Assembly: GCA_017936265.1 (NCBI GenBank)
Contig: JAGBFX010000060.1
Location: 62,001 to 126,000 of the forward strand
Length of the DNA: 64,000 nucleotides
Source: Bacteroidaceae bacterium
Lineage (GTDB): Bacteria > Bacteroidota > Bacteroidia > Bacteroidales > Bacteroidaceae
Direction of reading: 5' to 3'
Within the stretch, counting starts at the first letter, position 1. Each line of letters begins with the position of its first letter. Made by a program: the position numbers and the translations under genes. The notes beneath the pieces were generated by a model. The model was not told the DNA's origin and searched no databases. It was given only the letters and a program-made list of their open reading frames with translations. This document shows positions 53,721-62,285 of this stretch, one piece after another.

Positions 53721-54410
53721 TTATTCCAACGCACCGTTGCTTGCTGCGTTGATCATAGCCTCGCTTGCATAGAGGTAAATCTCAACGCGACGGTTCTCGG
53801 CACGGCCTGCAGTTGTTCCGTTATCGGCAACCGGCTCCTTAGAACCCTTGCCGACTACACTCTTAATCTGTGTCGGAGCTACACCCTGAGAAAGGAGGTA
53901 GTCAGCAACAGCATTTGCACGGTTCACGGAAAGCGGGTCGTTGATTGCATCTGTACCTGTAGAATCGGTGTGACCGAAGATGGCAACGTCAGCATCATTG
54001 AACTCGATGAGAACCTTTGAGAAATCGCTGAGGTCAGACATCGCATTTCTCTTGAGGTTATACTTGTTTGTATCGAACATAAGGCCTGAGTTGAATGTAA
54101 CCTTGACAGCAGTAAGGTTGTTTGCATCCTTCACAGTCTCAACCTTCGCATTCTCAATCTCAGCAGCAGCTGCTGCAGCCTTATCCATTCTCTTACCGAT
54201 GATTACACCGGCACCTGTGCCTACGGCAGTACCGACAGCAGCACCTACAGCAGTGTTACCGGCCAACTTGCCGATAAGGGCACCGAGAGCCGCACCACCG
54301 GCAGCACCGATGACACCACCCTTGGCTGTGTTGTTCCATGTTGCACAACCGGTCATAAGCATTGCAGCGCTAAGCAATACACAAAGTGACTTTACAAAAT
54401 TTCCTTTCAT
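53721..54410 (-). CDS. OmpA-family lipoprotein with glycine-zipper segment
   Basis: The 229-residue protein has a lipoprotein signal ending MLMTGC. A glycine-zipper region follows (~25-70: GGVIGAAGGAALGALIGKLAG, GTGAGVIIGKRM), which may span or insert in a membrane. The C-terminal OmpA peptidoglycan-binding domain has NKYNLKRNAMSDLSDFSKV, VAIFGHTDSTGTDAINDPLS, SVNRANAVADYLLSQG and GKGSKEPVADN, with the Asp/Arg that bind diaminopimelate. It probably links the outer membrane to the cell wall. It is a single-gene unit with its own promoter. Confidence 0.9.
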   Translation of the reverse strand: MKGNFVKSLCVLLSAAMLMTGCATWNNTAKGGVIGAAGGAALGALIGKLAGNTAVGAAVGTAVGTGAGVIIGKRMDKAAAAAAEIENAKVETVKDANNLTAVKVTFNSGLMFDTNKYNLKRNAMSDLSDFSKVLIEFNDADVAIFGHTDSTGTDAINDPLSVNRANAVADYLLSQGVAPTQIKSVVGKGSKEPVADNGTTAGRAENRRVEIYLYASEAMINAASNGALE

Positions 54411-54560
54411 AACAATAAGTATTTAGTTAAGTAAATAAATTTCAAGCAAGCACAGAAACAGCCGTCTACAGTCCCGACAAAAGTCACGGAATACATATTC
54501 CCAAGACTCATCTGTGTGGATTCACTGTAAAAGTGACGTTTTTCCGCACCCCTTCCGATG

Positions 54561-54568
54561 CAAAGTTA
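54561..54568 (-). promoter_or_regulatory. Bacteroides-type -7 box for the OmpA lipoprotein gene
   Basis: TAACTTTG on the minus strand matches TAnnTTTG. The implied leader is about 145 bases, which is long for a single-gene unit. Confidence 0.4.
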
Positions 54569-54672
54569 ATCAATAATAAGCGAATTTGAGCAAAACTTGT
54601 CAAAATTTATGTAAGCGTAAAGAAAAAAGCACAAAGGGGCGTCTCAAATTCGCCGTTTACAATAAATTTTTG

Positions 54673-54680
54673 TACTTTTG
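54673..54680 (+). promoter_or_regulatory. Bacteroides-type -7 box for proS
   Basis: TACTTTTG matches TAnnTTTG, 71 bases before the ATG. The left arm of the inverted repeat at 54675-54696 overlaps it. Confidence 0.45.
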
Positions 54681-54696
54681 CGCTAAATCGCAAAAG
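54675..54696 (+). repeat. Dyad overlapping the proS -7 box
   Basis: Arms CTTTTGCG and CGCAAAAG are exact complements separated by CTAAAT. It covers the -7 box and the predicted transcription start, a position suited to an operator. Confidence 0.5.
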
Positions 54697-54703
54697 CAGC
54701 ATA

Positions 54704-54720
54704 TCCCGAGGGCTTCGGGA
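54704..54720 (+). repeat. Second small hairpin in the proS leader
   Basis: TCCCGA, loop GGGCT, TCGGGA. It lies 30 bases before the ATG and is GC-rich compared with its surroundings. Confidence 0.45.
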
Positions 54721-54750
54721 ACTATATTTGGTAAATTAAAAATCTAATAT

Positions 54751-56229
54751 ATGGCAGAGTTAAAAGAACTTACAAAACGCAGCGAGAGCTACTCGCAGTG
54801 GTATAACGACCTCGTACTCAAGGCAGACCTCGCCGAGCAGTCACCCGTGAGAGGATGTATGGTAATCAAGCCCTACGGCTATGCAATCTGGGAGAAGATG
54901 CAGAGAGTGCTTGATGACATGTTCAAGGAGACAGGACACCAGAACGCATATTTCCCATTGCTCATCCCGAAGTCATTCCTCAGTCGCGAGGCGGAACACG
55001 TTGAAGGTTTCGCAAAAGAGTGCGCCGTAGTGACACACTACCGTCTGAAGAATGCCGAGGACGGCAGCGGTGTAGTGGTTGACCCTGCAGCAAAGCTCGA
55101 GGAGGAGATGATTATACGCCCTACATCGGAGACCATCATATGGAGTTCATACAAGAACTGGATACAGTCGTACCGCGACCTCCCCATCAAGATTAACCAG
55201 TGGGCGAACGTGATGCGTTGGGAGATGCGCACACGTCTGTTCCTGCGTACAGCCGAGTTCCTGTGGCAGGAGGGACATACTGCACATGCGACAAAAGAGG
55301 AGGCCGAGGAAGAGGCACGCACAATGCTCCATGTATACAACGATTTCGCGAACAACTACATGGCATTGCCTGTCGTAATGGGTGTAAAAAGCGCGAACGA
55401 GCGTTTCGCCGGTGCCCTTGACACATACACCATCGAGGGTATGATGCAGGACGGCAAGGCTCTGCAGTGCGGAACATCACACTTCCTTGGACAGAACTTC
55501 GCAAAGGCATTCAACGTGCAGTTCGTCGACAAGAACAACAACCTCGAATATGTATGGGCAACATCGTGGGGCGTTTCGACACGTCTTATGGGTGCGCTCA
55601 TCATGACCCACTCCGATGACAACGGCCTTGTATTGCCACCGGCACTTGCGCCTATCCAGGTTGTCATTGTCCCAATATACAAGAACGAGGAGCAGCTCAA
55701 CATCATAAAGAGCAAGACCGACCCGATGATTGCAGAGCTGAAGAAGCTCGGCATAACCGTGAAGTTCGATGACGCAGACAACAAGCGCCCGGGCTTCAAG
55801 TTCGCCGAGTACGAGCTCAAGGGTGTGCCTGTACGTCTTGTACTCGGTGCACGCGACATCGAGAACGGCACAATAGAGGTTATGCGCCGCGACACATTGA
55901 CAAAGGAAACACGCGAGATTGAGGGCATCGTTGAGCACGTTAAGCAGCTGCTTGATGATATTCAGAAGAACCTTCACGCGAAGGCACTTGCCATGCGCGA
56001 GGCATGCACACGCAGCGTCGACACATACGAGGAGTTCAAGACCGAGATTGAGAAGGGCGGCTTTATCCTCGCACACTGGGACGGTACACCCGAGACAGAG
56101 GAGCAGATAAAGAACGATACAAAGGCAACGATACGCTGTATACCGTTGGGTTGGGATGAGACCCCGGGCACATGCATGGTAACAGGCAAGCCTTCGGCAC
56201 GCCGCGTACTCTTTGCAAGAGCATATTAA
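54751..56229 (+). CDS. proS: Prolyl-tRNA synthetase, eukaryote/archaeon-like type
   Basis: The 492-residue class II synthetase is of the shorter type, lacking the ~180-residue editing domain inserted in E. coli-type enzymes. Motifs include [54 protein letters not shown] (motif 2) and [37 protein letters not shown] is motif 3. The C-terminal domain ends with [11 protein letters not shown], a family hallmark. This type is the rule in Bacteroidota. A terminator follows, then the phosphoethanolamine transferase. Confidence 0.96.
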   Translation: MAELKELTKRSESYSQWYNDLVLKADLAEQSPVRGCMVIKPYGYAIWEKMQRVLDDMFKETGHQNAYFPLLIPKSFLSREAEHVEGFAKECAVVTHYRLKNAEDGSGVVVDPAAKLEEEMIIRPTSETIIWSSYKNWIQSYRDLPIKINQWANVMRWEMRTRLFLRTAEFLWQEGHTAHATKEEAEEEARTMLHVYNDFANNYMALPVVMGVKSANERFAGALDTYTIEGMMQDGKALQCGTSHFLGQNFAKAFNVQFVDKNNNLEYVWATSWGVSTRLMGALIMTHSDDNGLVLPPALAPIQVVIVPIYKNEEQLNIIKSKTDPMIAELKKLGITVKFDDADNKRPGFKFAEYELKGVPVRLVLGARDIENGTIEVMRRDTLTKETREIEGIVEHVKQLLDDIQKNLHAKALAMREACTRSVDTYEEFKTEIEKGGFILAHWDGTPETEEQIKNDTKATIRCIPLGWDETPGTCMVTGKPSARRVLFARAY

Positions 56230-56242
56230 TAGAGCAAGAAGC

Positions 56243-56286
56243 ACAGGTGAGCAGCACACAAAAGGCGTGCATGCTCACCTGTTTTT
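56243..56286 (+). terminator. Terminator after proS
   Basis: The stem has 11 outer pairs (ACAGGTGAGCA and complement) plus 4 inner pairs (GCAC/GTGC) with one bulged A, followed by TTTTT. Confidence 0.85.
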
Positions 56287-56310
56287 ATTGAAACTACCAA
56301 TAGAGAAGCC

Positions 56311-58068
56311 ATGCAACACATTATTCCAGCCATAGCACTATGGGGCATAAGTTTCATAATATATGTCACATGCAACAAGGGATTGCCACGTAACTGCATA
56401 AGACAGCAGTTACGCAGATACCTGATTGCAACCATTATCGCATCGGTCCCTATGGCCATAACGGGTACAGACGTGTGCCAACCTGCCATAATGGCGGCAG
56501 GTATCACATCATTGGCATGGATTGTCACCTATCCGTTGCTCTATCATCTGTCGAACAGACGCACGTCGACCGAGTACGACAACCAGATTGACCCCGCCTT
56601 CGGAATATACCTATATGGTCTGCTGACAAGCGTGCTTGTCACAATACCTTATTCGGTATACCCGGTAGCTCTGTTCGAAACGGTTCTCTTTGCCATACCG
56701 GTAACAATGTGGGGATACTACTTTCTCTCGGGAGAGTGTGTCGACATCAATGACATGAAGACACTGCAACAGACAGACAAGCACGAGGTTGCGGAGTTCT
56801 TCGTATCATGGAAGGCACGTTTTGCTGTGCTTGGCATACTCATACTCACTCTACTGTTCATATCAATGAGCATTGCCACCGAGTTTACCGCCGGCAAACA
56901 GGAGTGGTGGCAGACCGCCATTGCCGCAGCTGCGGCTCTCTTCATTGCAGTATATCTGTGGAAGCCACAGAGAGGCCTTTTCTCAAGGACCGGCATCGCG
57001 GTGCTTTACCGTTCAGTAAAAGAATATGTCGCGCAGAACAAGAGATACAAGAGCGAAGCAGAAGAGCGCATAAAGAACCTGAACGTCACACCGGTAGCCA
57101 AGCCTTTCAGAAAGCCATCGACAATAATGTTTGTCCTGGGAGAGTCGGCCACACGCGACTATATGAGCGCATTCAGCGGCACGAAGGTAGACACCACCCC
57201 TTGGATGCGTACAATGCTTGAGGATGAGCGCCACTGCACCGCCTTTCCCAATGCCTACAGCTGCCATGTGCGCACGGTGCAGGTACTTGAGAAGTCACTG
57301 ACCGAATTCAACCAGTATGACGGTGGCGAGTTCTTCAGTTCATGCTCCATTGTCGACATCGCCCACAAGCTCGGCATGAAGGTACACTGGTACAGCAACC
57401 AGGGTTACGTAGGCGATGTGGACACCCCGGTAACGCTTGTAGCCAACACTTCGGACGTTGCAAAATGGACAATGCAAGATAAAGCGAACCAGAAGACCCC
57501 ATACGATGAGGTTCTGCTCGACTACCTCGATGAGGTAGACCCCACGAAGGACAATTTCCTTGTACTGCACCTCATGGGCAACCACTTCAACTTCATCAAC
57601 CGCTACCCTGAAGATTGCCGCATGTGGGGAAAAGCCGAGGAGCATGACAATGTCACAGAGTTCAACAACTCTCTGCACTACACCGATGCCACAATCAAGC
57701 GTTTCTTCGAGTATGCGAAAGAACATCTTAATCTTCAGGCGATGGTATACATGTCCGACCACGGCTGTACACCGACGAACTCACGCCGACGTGTACCCAG
57801 CGACTTTGTCAACTCGCGCATCCCGCTCATGACATGGCTTAGCGATGAGTACATCGACATACATCCCGAAAGAGCTGCTGCACTCAAGAGCAACAGCAGC
57901 AAGTATTGGACAAACGACCTTTTCTATGAACTGATGTGCGGAATATTCGACATCGAAAGCGACCACTTCAAGAAGAAGAACTCCCTTGCGCATACAGACT
58001 ACTGCCACACAAGAGAGAGCCTTACAATCATGGAGGGAGAGATAAAGCTTACCCAGGACAACGGATAA
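56311..58068 (+). CDS. Phosphoethanolamine transferase, EptA/sulfatase-superfamily
   Basis: The 585-residue inner-membrane protein has about five N-terminal membrane helices (to ~residue 220). A periplasmic alkaline-phosphatase-like domain follows: FVLGESATRDYMSAFSGTKVD, a Thr nucleophile probably in SCHVRTVQVLEKSLTEF, LVLHLMGNHFNF and MVYMSDHGC (zinc ligands Asp-His). It would transfer phosphoethanolamine from phosphatidylethanolamine to lipid A or core sugars, lowering negative charge. It lies 25 bases after the proS terminator, so a separate promoter may be used. It is close to LPS-related genes at 58-60 kb. Confidence 0.88.
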   Translation: MQHIIPAIALWGISFIIYVTCNKGLPRNCIRQQLRRYLIATIIASVPMAITGTDVCQPAIMAAGITSLAWIVTYPLLYHLSNRRTSTEYDNQIDPAFGIYLYGLLTSVLVTIPYSVYPVALFETVLFAIPVTMWGYYFLSGECVDINDMKTLQQTDKHEVAEFFVSWKARFAVLGILILTLLFISMSIATEFTAGKQEWWQTAIAAAAALFIAVYLWKPQRGLFSRTGIAVLYRSVKEYVAQNKRYKSEAEERIKNLNVTPVAKPFRKPSTIMFVLGESATRDYMSAFSGTKVDTTPWMRTMLEDERHCTAFPNAYSCHVRTVQVLEKSLTEFNQYDGGEFFSSCSIVDIAHKLGMKVHWYSNQGYVGDVDTPVTLVANTSDVAKWTMQDKANQKTPYDEVLLDYLDEVDPTKDNFLVLHLMGNHFNFINRYPEDCRMWGKAEEHDNVTEFNNSLHYTDATIKRFFEYAKEHLNLQAMVYMSDHGCTPTNSRRRVPSDFVNSRIPLMTWLSDEYIDIHPERAAALKSNSSKYWTNDLFYELMCGIFDIESDHFKKKNSLAHTDYCHTRESLTIMEGEIKLTQDNG

Positions 58069-58088
58069 GCGAGGGCTACGGAAAACGA

Positions 58089-58131
58089 GACAAAAAAATA
58101 ACGAGGTAGCGATGCCTCGTTATTTTTTGTC
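58089..58131. terminator. Bidirectional terminator between the EptA-like and GT10 genes
   Basis: Arms GACAAAAAAATAACGAGG and complement (one extra A) surround TAGCGATG. It overlaps the GT10 stop and begins 21 bases after the other stop. Confidence 0.85.
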
Positions 58132-59170
58132 AATAGAGTGAATTCTTATTGAACAGTCTGCTGAAGAAACGGCGCACCTTGAATATGTTGCGCTTGATCA
58201 TATAATTGTAGACATTATGCAGACTATGCATAGAGTTGCATGGTTTTATGGTTACCTTGCGACGCGGAAGAGACGGATCCATGTCGTCCATTATGCGCGC
58301 AAGATAATTGAAAAGGTTATACTCATCAAGTACCTTGTCCTTACACTCCTTGAGCAACGGCTTGGCCTTTTCATACGCGTCCTCTGCCAGGAGCCTGTCT
58401 ATAACCTTTACGGCACCATCGAAATCATTGATATCTATCGTGCTGTATGACCCTTCGGGGAAATAGTCACCAATATTGGTACAACCATAGTAAATCGGAT
58501 AGGACTCACAGATGAAGCTGTCGGCAAGTTTTTCGGTCCAATAATACTTTGCCCTGGTATTCTCTATTACAATATGATATTTGTAAGGGGCAACGACATC
58601 GCATTTGTCCTCAAAGCCATTATAGCCACGTCCGAAGACATCTATCTTGTCGCCATAATATTCCTTAAGGCGTTCCACGAAGCGTATCCTGTCGACATGT
58701 CCTTTGGTAAAGGCCTTTACGGAGCTCACGACCGAGATGAGTTTTTTCTTCTCGGGGGTCGGCGCCGCCTTCAGATAATCATAGTCTTTTATAGGAGATG
58801 GACACCCTTTACTGTCAAAGCGTACACCGGCAAACCAGAAGATGATGGCTTGGGTGAACTTCACATTCTTGTGTTTGAGGTTCTCCTGACATGAGCACAC
58901 CAACCCAAACTGCCTGCAATAGTCGCGCGGGTAAGCCAACACTGAATACGGCTCACTTGTTGTTAGTATGAGATTCTCGGGAGCGACATTGAAAGTAAGA
59001 GGTTTCTTGAATGACTTTCCCCTGACTATCACGAAATCGGGATCATCAATCTTTTCGTTGACATAAAACTGATACTTTCCGCAACCAGAAATACCTTTAC
59101 CGCCTTTTGTCTGCGACAGAATCCAGCGACCGCTGTCCTTAGCGCCGCTAATGAGTAATACCTTATACAT
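58130..59170 (-). CDS. Glycosyltransferase family 10 (fucosyltransferase-like)
   Basis: The 346-residue protein begins MYKVLLISGAKDSGRW. The GT10 donor-binding signature is present: YKYHIVIENTRAKYYWTEKL, then ADSFICESYPIYYG and IGDYFPEGSYSTIDINDFDG. GT10 enzymes move fucose from GDP-fucose to GlcNAc or glucose on surface glycans; here the acceptor may be LPS. A basic, helical C-terminal tail (KRNIFKVRRFFSRLF) may touch the membrane. The start at 59170 is chosen because the longer frame lies inside the acyltransferase gene. It overlaps that gene by 8 bases, so the pair is translationally linked. Confidence 0.85.
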   Translation of the reverse strand: MYKVLLISGAKDSGRWILSQTKGGKGISGCGKYQFYVNEKIDDPDFVIVRGKSFKKPLTFNVAPENLILTTSEPYSVLAYPRDYCRQFGLVCSCQENLKHKNVKFTQAIIFWFAGVRFDSKGCPSPIKDYDYLKAAPTPEKKKLISVVSSVKAFTKGHVDRIRFVERLKEYYGDKIDVFGRGYNGFEDKCDVVAPYKYHIVIENTRAKYYWTEKLADSFICESYPIYYGCTNIGDYFPEGSYSTIDINDFDGAVKVIDRLLAEDAYEKAKPLLKECKDKVLDEYNLFNYLARIMDDMDPSLPRRKVTIKPCNSMHSLHNVYNYMIKRNIFKVRRFFSRLFNKNSLY

Positions 59171-60116
59171 TTTTCCTACTGTTTTCCACCAACCTTCTGC
59201 GGTCCTCGACACGCTTTGCCTCACGCTTTGCATAACCCTCACGCGTACGTTTCCAGCGATTATGTGTCCATAACCATAACTCCGGTACTTCACGTATATT
59301 CTCGGACAACAGTCGGTAGTACATGTTAGTAGCTTCGAATTCGGGCAACGACGCTGCATCATCGGCCATTTTATCTATCCTCAGCACATAATGTCCTCTT
59401 TTCTCACGGTGCACGTGAGCATAGAAGAGAGCGGCATGCGTGCGCTGGGCAATCTTCTCGGTACCGGTAAATACCGGAGTATCTCGATGGAAGAAATCCA
59501 GCCAATGGTTTATTGATTCCCATGTAGGAACCTGGTCTGCGATAAAGCCTATCACATATTTCTTGCCCTCCTTGCTTATCTGCATGATGCGCCTGAGGGT
59601 ATTCGCCATTGTGATGGCCTCGGTTCCGAACTGGGCACGCATGTTCTTGACAAGAGCATCGAAACGGCTGTTCTCAAGAGGATGGTATATGGCACCTACA
59701 GCAACATCGTCCCTGTTGAAATGTAGCGTTATAGAAGTCACATACTCCCAATTGAATATATGTCCCATATAAAGCACACAGGAGTGCCCGGCATCCACCG
59801 CCTCATGGAATTTCTCAAGTCCTTCGAATCTCATGTAGCGCTTTATCTTCTCCTCGCTCATACCGTAGTACTTTATCATCTCCATGAAATAATCGCACAG
59901 ATTACGGTAGAATTTCTTTTCAATGGCAATTATCTCCTTCAAATCCTTCTCGGGGAAAGATTTCACAAGATTGTCACGCACCACCTTTCTGCGGTAGCGT
60001 ACAATGTAGTACATCGGATAATAGATGAGAGTCGAAAAGAGGTGCAACACGCACAACGGCAGTTTGTTGAGAACAAACAGGAGCGCAACAGCGATATAAT
60101 ACAGGACTGTTTTCAT
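59163..60116 (-). CDS. LpxL/HtrB-like lysophospholipid (lipid A) acyltransferase
   Basis: The 317-residue membrane-associated protein has an N-terminal hydrophobic segment (MKTVLYYIAVALLFVL). The catalytic H-x4-E motif is in LYMGHIFNWEYV, with LGAIYHPLENSRFD-type and VIGFIADQVPTW patterns of the LpxL/HtrB family. It should add a secondary acyl chain to lipid A or a related lipid. The longer frame to 60173 would start inside the tRNA gene, so the ATG at 60116 is used. It is operon partner of the GT10 gene and starts 33 bases downstream of tRNA-Arg. Confidence 0.88.
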   Translation of the reverse strand: MKTVLYYIAVALLFVLNKLPLCVLHLFSTLIYYPMYYIVRYRRKVVRDNLVKSFPEKDLKEIIAIEKKFYRNLCDYFMEMIKYYGMSEEKIKRYMRFEGLEKFHEAVDAGHSCVLYMGHIFNWEYVTSITLHFNRDDVAVGAIYHPLENSRFDALVKNMRAQFGTEAITMANTLRRIMQISKEGKKYVIGFIADQVPTWESINHWLDFFHRDTPVFTGTEKIAQRTHAALFYAHVHREKRGHYVLRIDKMADDAASLPEFEATNMYYRLLSENIREVPELWLWTHNRWKRTREGYAKREAKRVEDRRRLVENSRKNV

Positions 60117-60148
60117 AGGAAAGAATCTCTGTGCCAGAAGGCAGTATG

Positions 60149-60222
60149 TGATCCCGGTGGGATTCAAACCCACGACCTTCAGAACCGGAATCTGACGCTC
60201 TATTCAGCTAAGCTACGGGACC
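60149..60222 (-). tRNA. tRNA-Arg (anticodon CCG)
   Basis: The minus strand folds as a standard cloverleaf: acceptor GGTCCCG pairing with CGGGATC (one G-T pair), D arm with AGCTTAGCTGAATAGAGC, anticodon loop TTCCGGT (anticodon CCG), and T arm GTGGGTTTGAATCCCAC. The discriminator is A. The terminal CCA is not encoded. It reads CGG codons. The lpxL-like gene is 33 bases downstream, so the tRNA may be released from a joint transcript. Confidence 0.95.
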
Positions 60223-60241
60223 GTATTTTATATTACAGACG

Positions 60242-60249
60242 CGAAGATA
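60242..60249 (-). promoter_or_regulatory. Possible -7 box for tRNA-Arg (TATCTTCG variant)
   Basis: One base differs from TAnnTTTG. It is 20 bases from the tRNA 5' end, a fitting distance for a short pre-tRNA leader. Confidence 0.4.
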
Positions 60250-60383
60250 CTAAAAAATGCCGATATACGAGTATCTGTAATGCCAAAATGTTCACAAGTG
60301 TAACATCTGCCCCCGAAAAGGGAACACATATAATGGATGTAAGCATATTTTTGCCATAACTCTCTCAAAGAAGAGACCATTTA

Positions 60384-60415
60384 TTTGCATATTGTATTTT
60401 ATTACCCTACATTTG
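60384..60415 (+). promoter_or_regulatory. asnA promoter: -33 TTTG and -7 TACATTTG
   Basis: TTTG (60384-60387) and TACATTTG (60408-60415) are separated by 20 bases, the best full match to the Bacteroides promoter in this window. A second -7-like TATTTTTG is at 60346-60353. The asnA ATG is 91 bases downstream. Confidence 0.6.
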
Positions 60416-60506
60416 TATAAATTTTGCAAACTATCATCAAGAAATACACAGCTTTTTGCAAATCCAAAAAGAAACATCAACGACAAATTGTCAATAAATA
60501 ATCGAC

Positions 60507-61544
60507 ATGAAACTATACGAGCTTACATCAGAGTACACTCCACTGCTCGATCTCAAGCAGACCGAGCTTGCAATCAAGCAGATAAAAGAGGTCTTCCAGT
60601 TGAACCTCTCATCATCCTTGCGTCTGAGGCGTGTCACCGCGCCGCTGTTCGTGCTTCAGGGCACCGGACTCAACGATGACCTCAACGGATATGAGAACGC
60701 CGTAAGTTTCCCCATACAGGACATGAACGGTGCTGTAGCCGAGGTTGTCCACTCGCTGGCAAAATGGAAGCGTGTGACACTTGCCGAGTATGACATTGCA
60801 CATGGCTATGGAATATATACCGACATGAACGCCATACGCGCCCATGAGGAACTTGACAACCTGCACTCGCTGTATGTCGACCAGTGGGATTGGGAGCGGG
60901 TCATTTCATCGCAGGAGCGCACCATTGAATTCCTGAAGAGAACAGTAAACGAGATATATTCAGCCATTCTGCACACCGAGTTCACGCTCAGCGAGAACTA
61001 CCCGCAGCTGAAGCCCTCTCTCCCGGCCAAGGTAACATTCATCCACAGCGAGGAACTGCGCCTCAAATACCCCGGGCTTACAGCCAAGGAGCGCGAAGAG
61101 AGGTTTACCAAGGAGTATGGAGCCGTCTTCATTATCGGTATCGGCGAAAAACTCGGTGACGGCATTCCGCACGACAACCGCGCACCCGACTACGATGACT
61201 ACAGCACCCCCAACGAGGACGGGTTCAAAGGCTTGAACGGCGACCTGCTCATCTGGAGCGACCTGCTCGGCAAGGCCGTAGAGCTCTCATCCATGGGTAT
61301 ACGCGTAGACAGGGAGGCACTTCTACGTCAGCTCGAAGAGTCGGGGAAAGAGGAGCGCAAGGAGCTCTATTTCCACCGCCGGTTGCTGGCAGGCGAGCTG
61401 CCGCTTTGCATCGGAGGCGGTATCGGACAGTCACGTCTGTGTATGCTGCTGCTGAAAAAAGCACACATAGGCGAGATACAGTCGAGTATATGGCCCGTAG
61501 AGATGCGTGAACAGTGCAGGCAGATGAATATACCTATTATATAA
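60507..61544 (+). CDS. asnA: Aspartate-ammonia ligase
   Basis: The 345-residue AsnA-type asparagine synthetase uses free ammonia and ATP and belongs to the class II aminoacyl-tRNA synthetase fold. Family patterns are QIKEVFQLNLSSSLRLRRVTAPLFV, DDLNGYENAVSFP, KWKRVTLAEYDIAHGYGIYTDMNAIR, YVDQWDWE and the late GGGIGQSRLCMLLLKKAHIGEIQ. It supplies asparagine when ammonia is plentiful. It is followed by ung after 10 bases, so the two are one transcript. Confidence 0.96.
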   Translation: MKLYELTSEYTPLLDLKQTELAIKQIKEVFQLNLSSSLRLRRVTAPLFVLQGTGLNDDLNGYENAVSFPIQDMNGAVAEVVHSLAKWKRVTLAEYDIAHGYGIYTDMNAIRAHEELDNLHSLYVDQWDWERVISSQERTIEFLKRTVNEIYSAILHTEFTLSENYPQLKPSLPAKVTFIHSEELRLKYPGLTAKEREERFTKEYGAVFIIGIGEKLGDGIPHDNRAPDYDDYSTPNEDGFKGLNGDLLIWSDLLGKAVELSSMGIRVDREALLRQLEESGKEERKELYFHRRLLAGELPLCIGGGIGQSRLCMLLLKKAHIGEIQSSIWPVEMREQCRQMNIPII

Positions 61545-61554
61545 CATAACCGCC

Positions 61555-62220
61555 ATGGATGTAAAGATTGATGCAAGTTGGAAAGAGGTACTGCAGCCCG
61601 AGTTCGAGAAGGAGTATTTCACACGCCTCACCTCATTTGTCAAGGAGGAGTATACCGGCACAACGCCCATATACCCGCCTGCAAGACTCATATTCAACGC
61701 ATTCGACCACTGTCCGTTCAACGAAGTGAAAGTAGTAATCCTGGGGCAGGACCCCTACCATGGTGCCGGTCAAGCCAACGGACTATGCTTCTCGGTAAAC
61801 AAAGGAGTGCCGTTCCCGCCCTCACTGCTCAACATCTTCAAGGAGATTGAGAGCGATACCGGAACACCGATACCACAGGACGGTGACCTGACACGTTGGA
61901 GCGACCAGGGTGTGCTGCTGTTGAATGCCACACTGACTGTACGTGCATCACAAGCGGGCTCGCACCAGAAACGCGGCTGGGAAGAGTTTACCGATGCCGC
62001 AATACGAGAGCTTGCCAACCGCAGAGAAAACATCGTGTTCATCCTATGGGGCAGCTACGCACAGAAGAAAGGTGCCTTCATCGACCGTAACAGGCACCTT
62101 GTATTGACATCGCCCCACCCTTCGCCCCTCTCGGCATATCAGGGATTCTTCGGTAACCACCACTTCAGCAAGGCAAACAGTTACCTTGTCAAGCATGGCA
62201 AGAGCGCTATAATATGGTAA
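61555..62220 (+). CDS. ung: Uracil-DNA glycosylase, family 1
   Basis: The 221-residue repair enzyme excises uracil from DNA. The water-activating loop GQDPYHGAGQANGLCFSV has catalytic D66. The Leu/Ser-loop HPSPLSAYQGFFG carries the catalytic His, and LLLNATLTVRASQAGSH and FILWGSYAQKK are also typical. Length is normal. It is second in the asnA-ung unit, ending at a bidirectional terminator. Confidence 0.96.
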   Translation: MDVKIDASWKEVLQPEFEKEYFTRLTSFVKEEYTGTTPIYPPARLIFNAFDHCPFNEVKVVILGQDPYHGAGQANGLCFSVNKGVPFPPSLLNIFKEIESDTGTPIPQDGDLTRWSDQGVLLLNATLTVRASQAGSHQKRGWEEFTDAAIRELANRRENIVFILWGSYAQKKGAFIDRNRHLVLTSPHPSPLSAYQGFFGNHHFSKANSYLVKHGKSAIIW

Positions 62221-62265
62221 AAGAAAAAAACAACAGCATTAATGCTGTTGTTTTTTTCTTTTACC
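62216..62265. terminator. Bidirectional terminator between ung and lptD
   Basis: A perfect palindrome (25-base arms, GGTAAAAGAAAAAAACAACA- type) has A and T runs in its arms and overlaps the ung stop. It lies 20 bases from the lptD stop. Confidence 0.9.
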
Positions 62266-62285
62266 ATTATCATCATGCAATATAA

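Larger units (their letters stand above)
54411..54750. other. 340-base intergenic region between divergent OmpA and proS genes
   Basis: It contains the two oppositely directed -7 boxes and the two dyads listed separately. No coding frame or RNA gene was seen. The middle part is AT-rich. Confidence 0.5.

Noticed and set aside
55477..56259. 260-codon frame antisense to proS
   Set aside because: It is Leu- and Cys-rich shadow sequence; proS has all class II motifs on the other strand.
59171..59362. 64-codon extension of the GT10 frame
   Set aside because: It lies within the acyltransferase coding sequence and adds residues not seen in GT10 proteins.
60117..60173. N-terminal extension of the acyltransferase frame
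   Set aside because: It would read through the 3' part of tRNA-Arg; the signal-like MKTVLYY start at 60116 is better.
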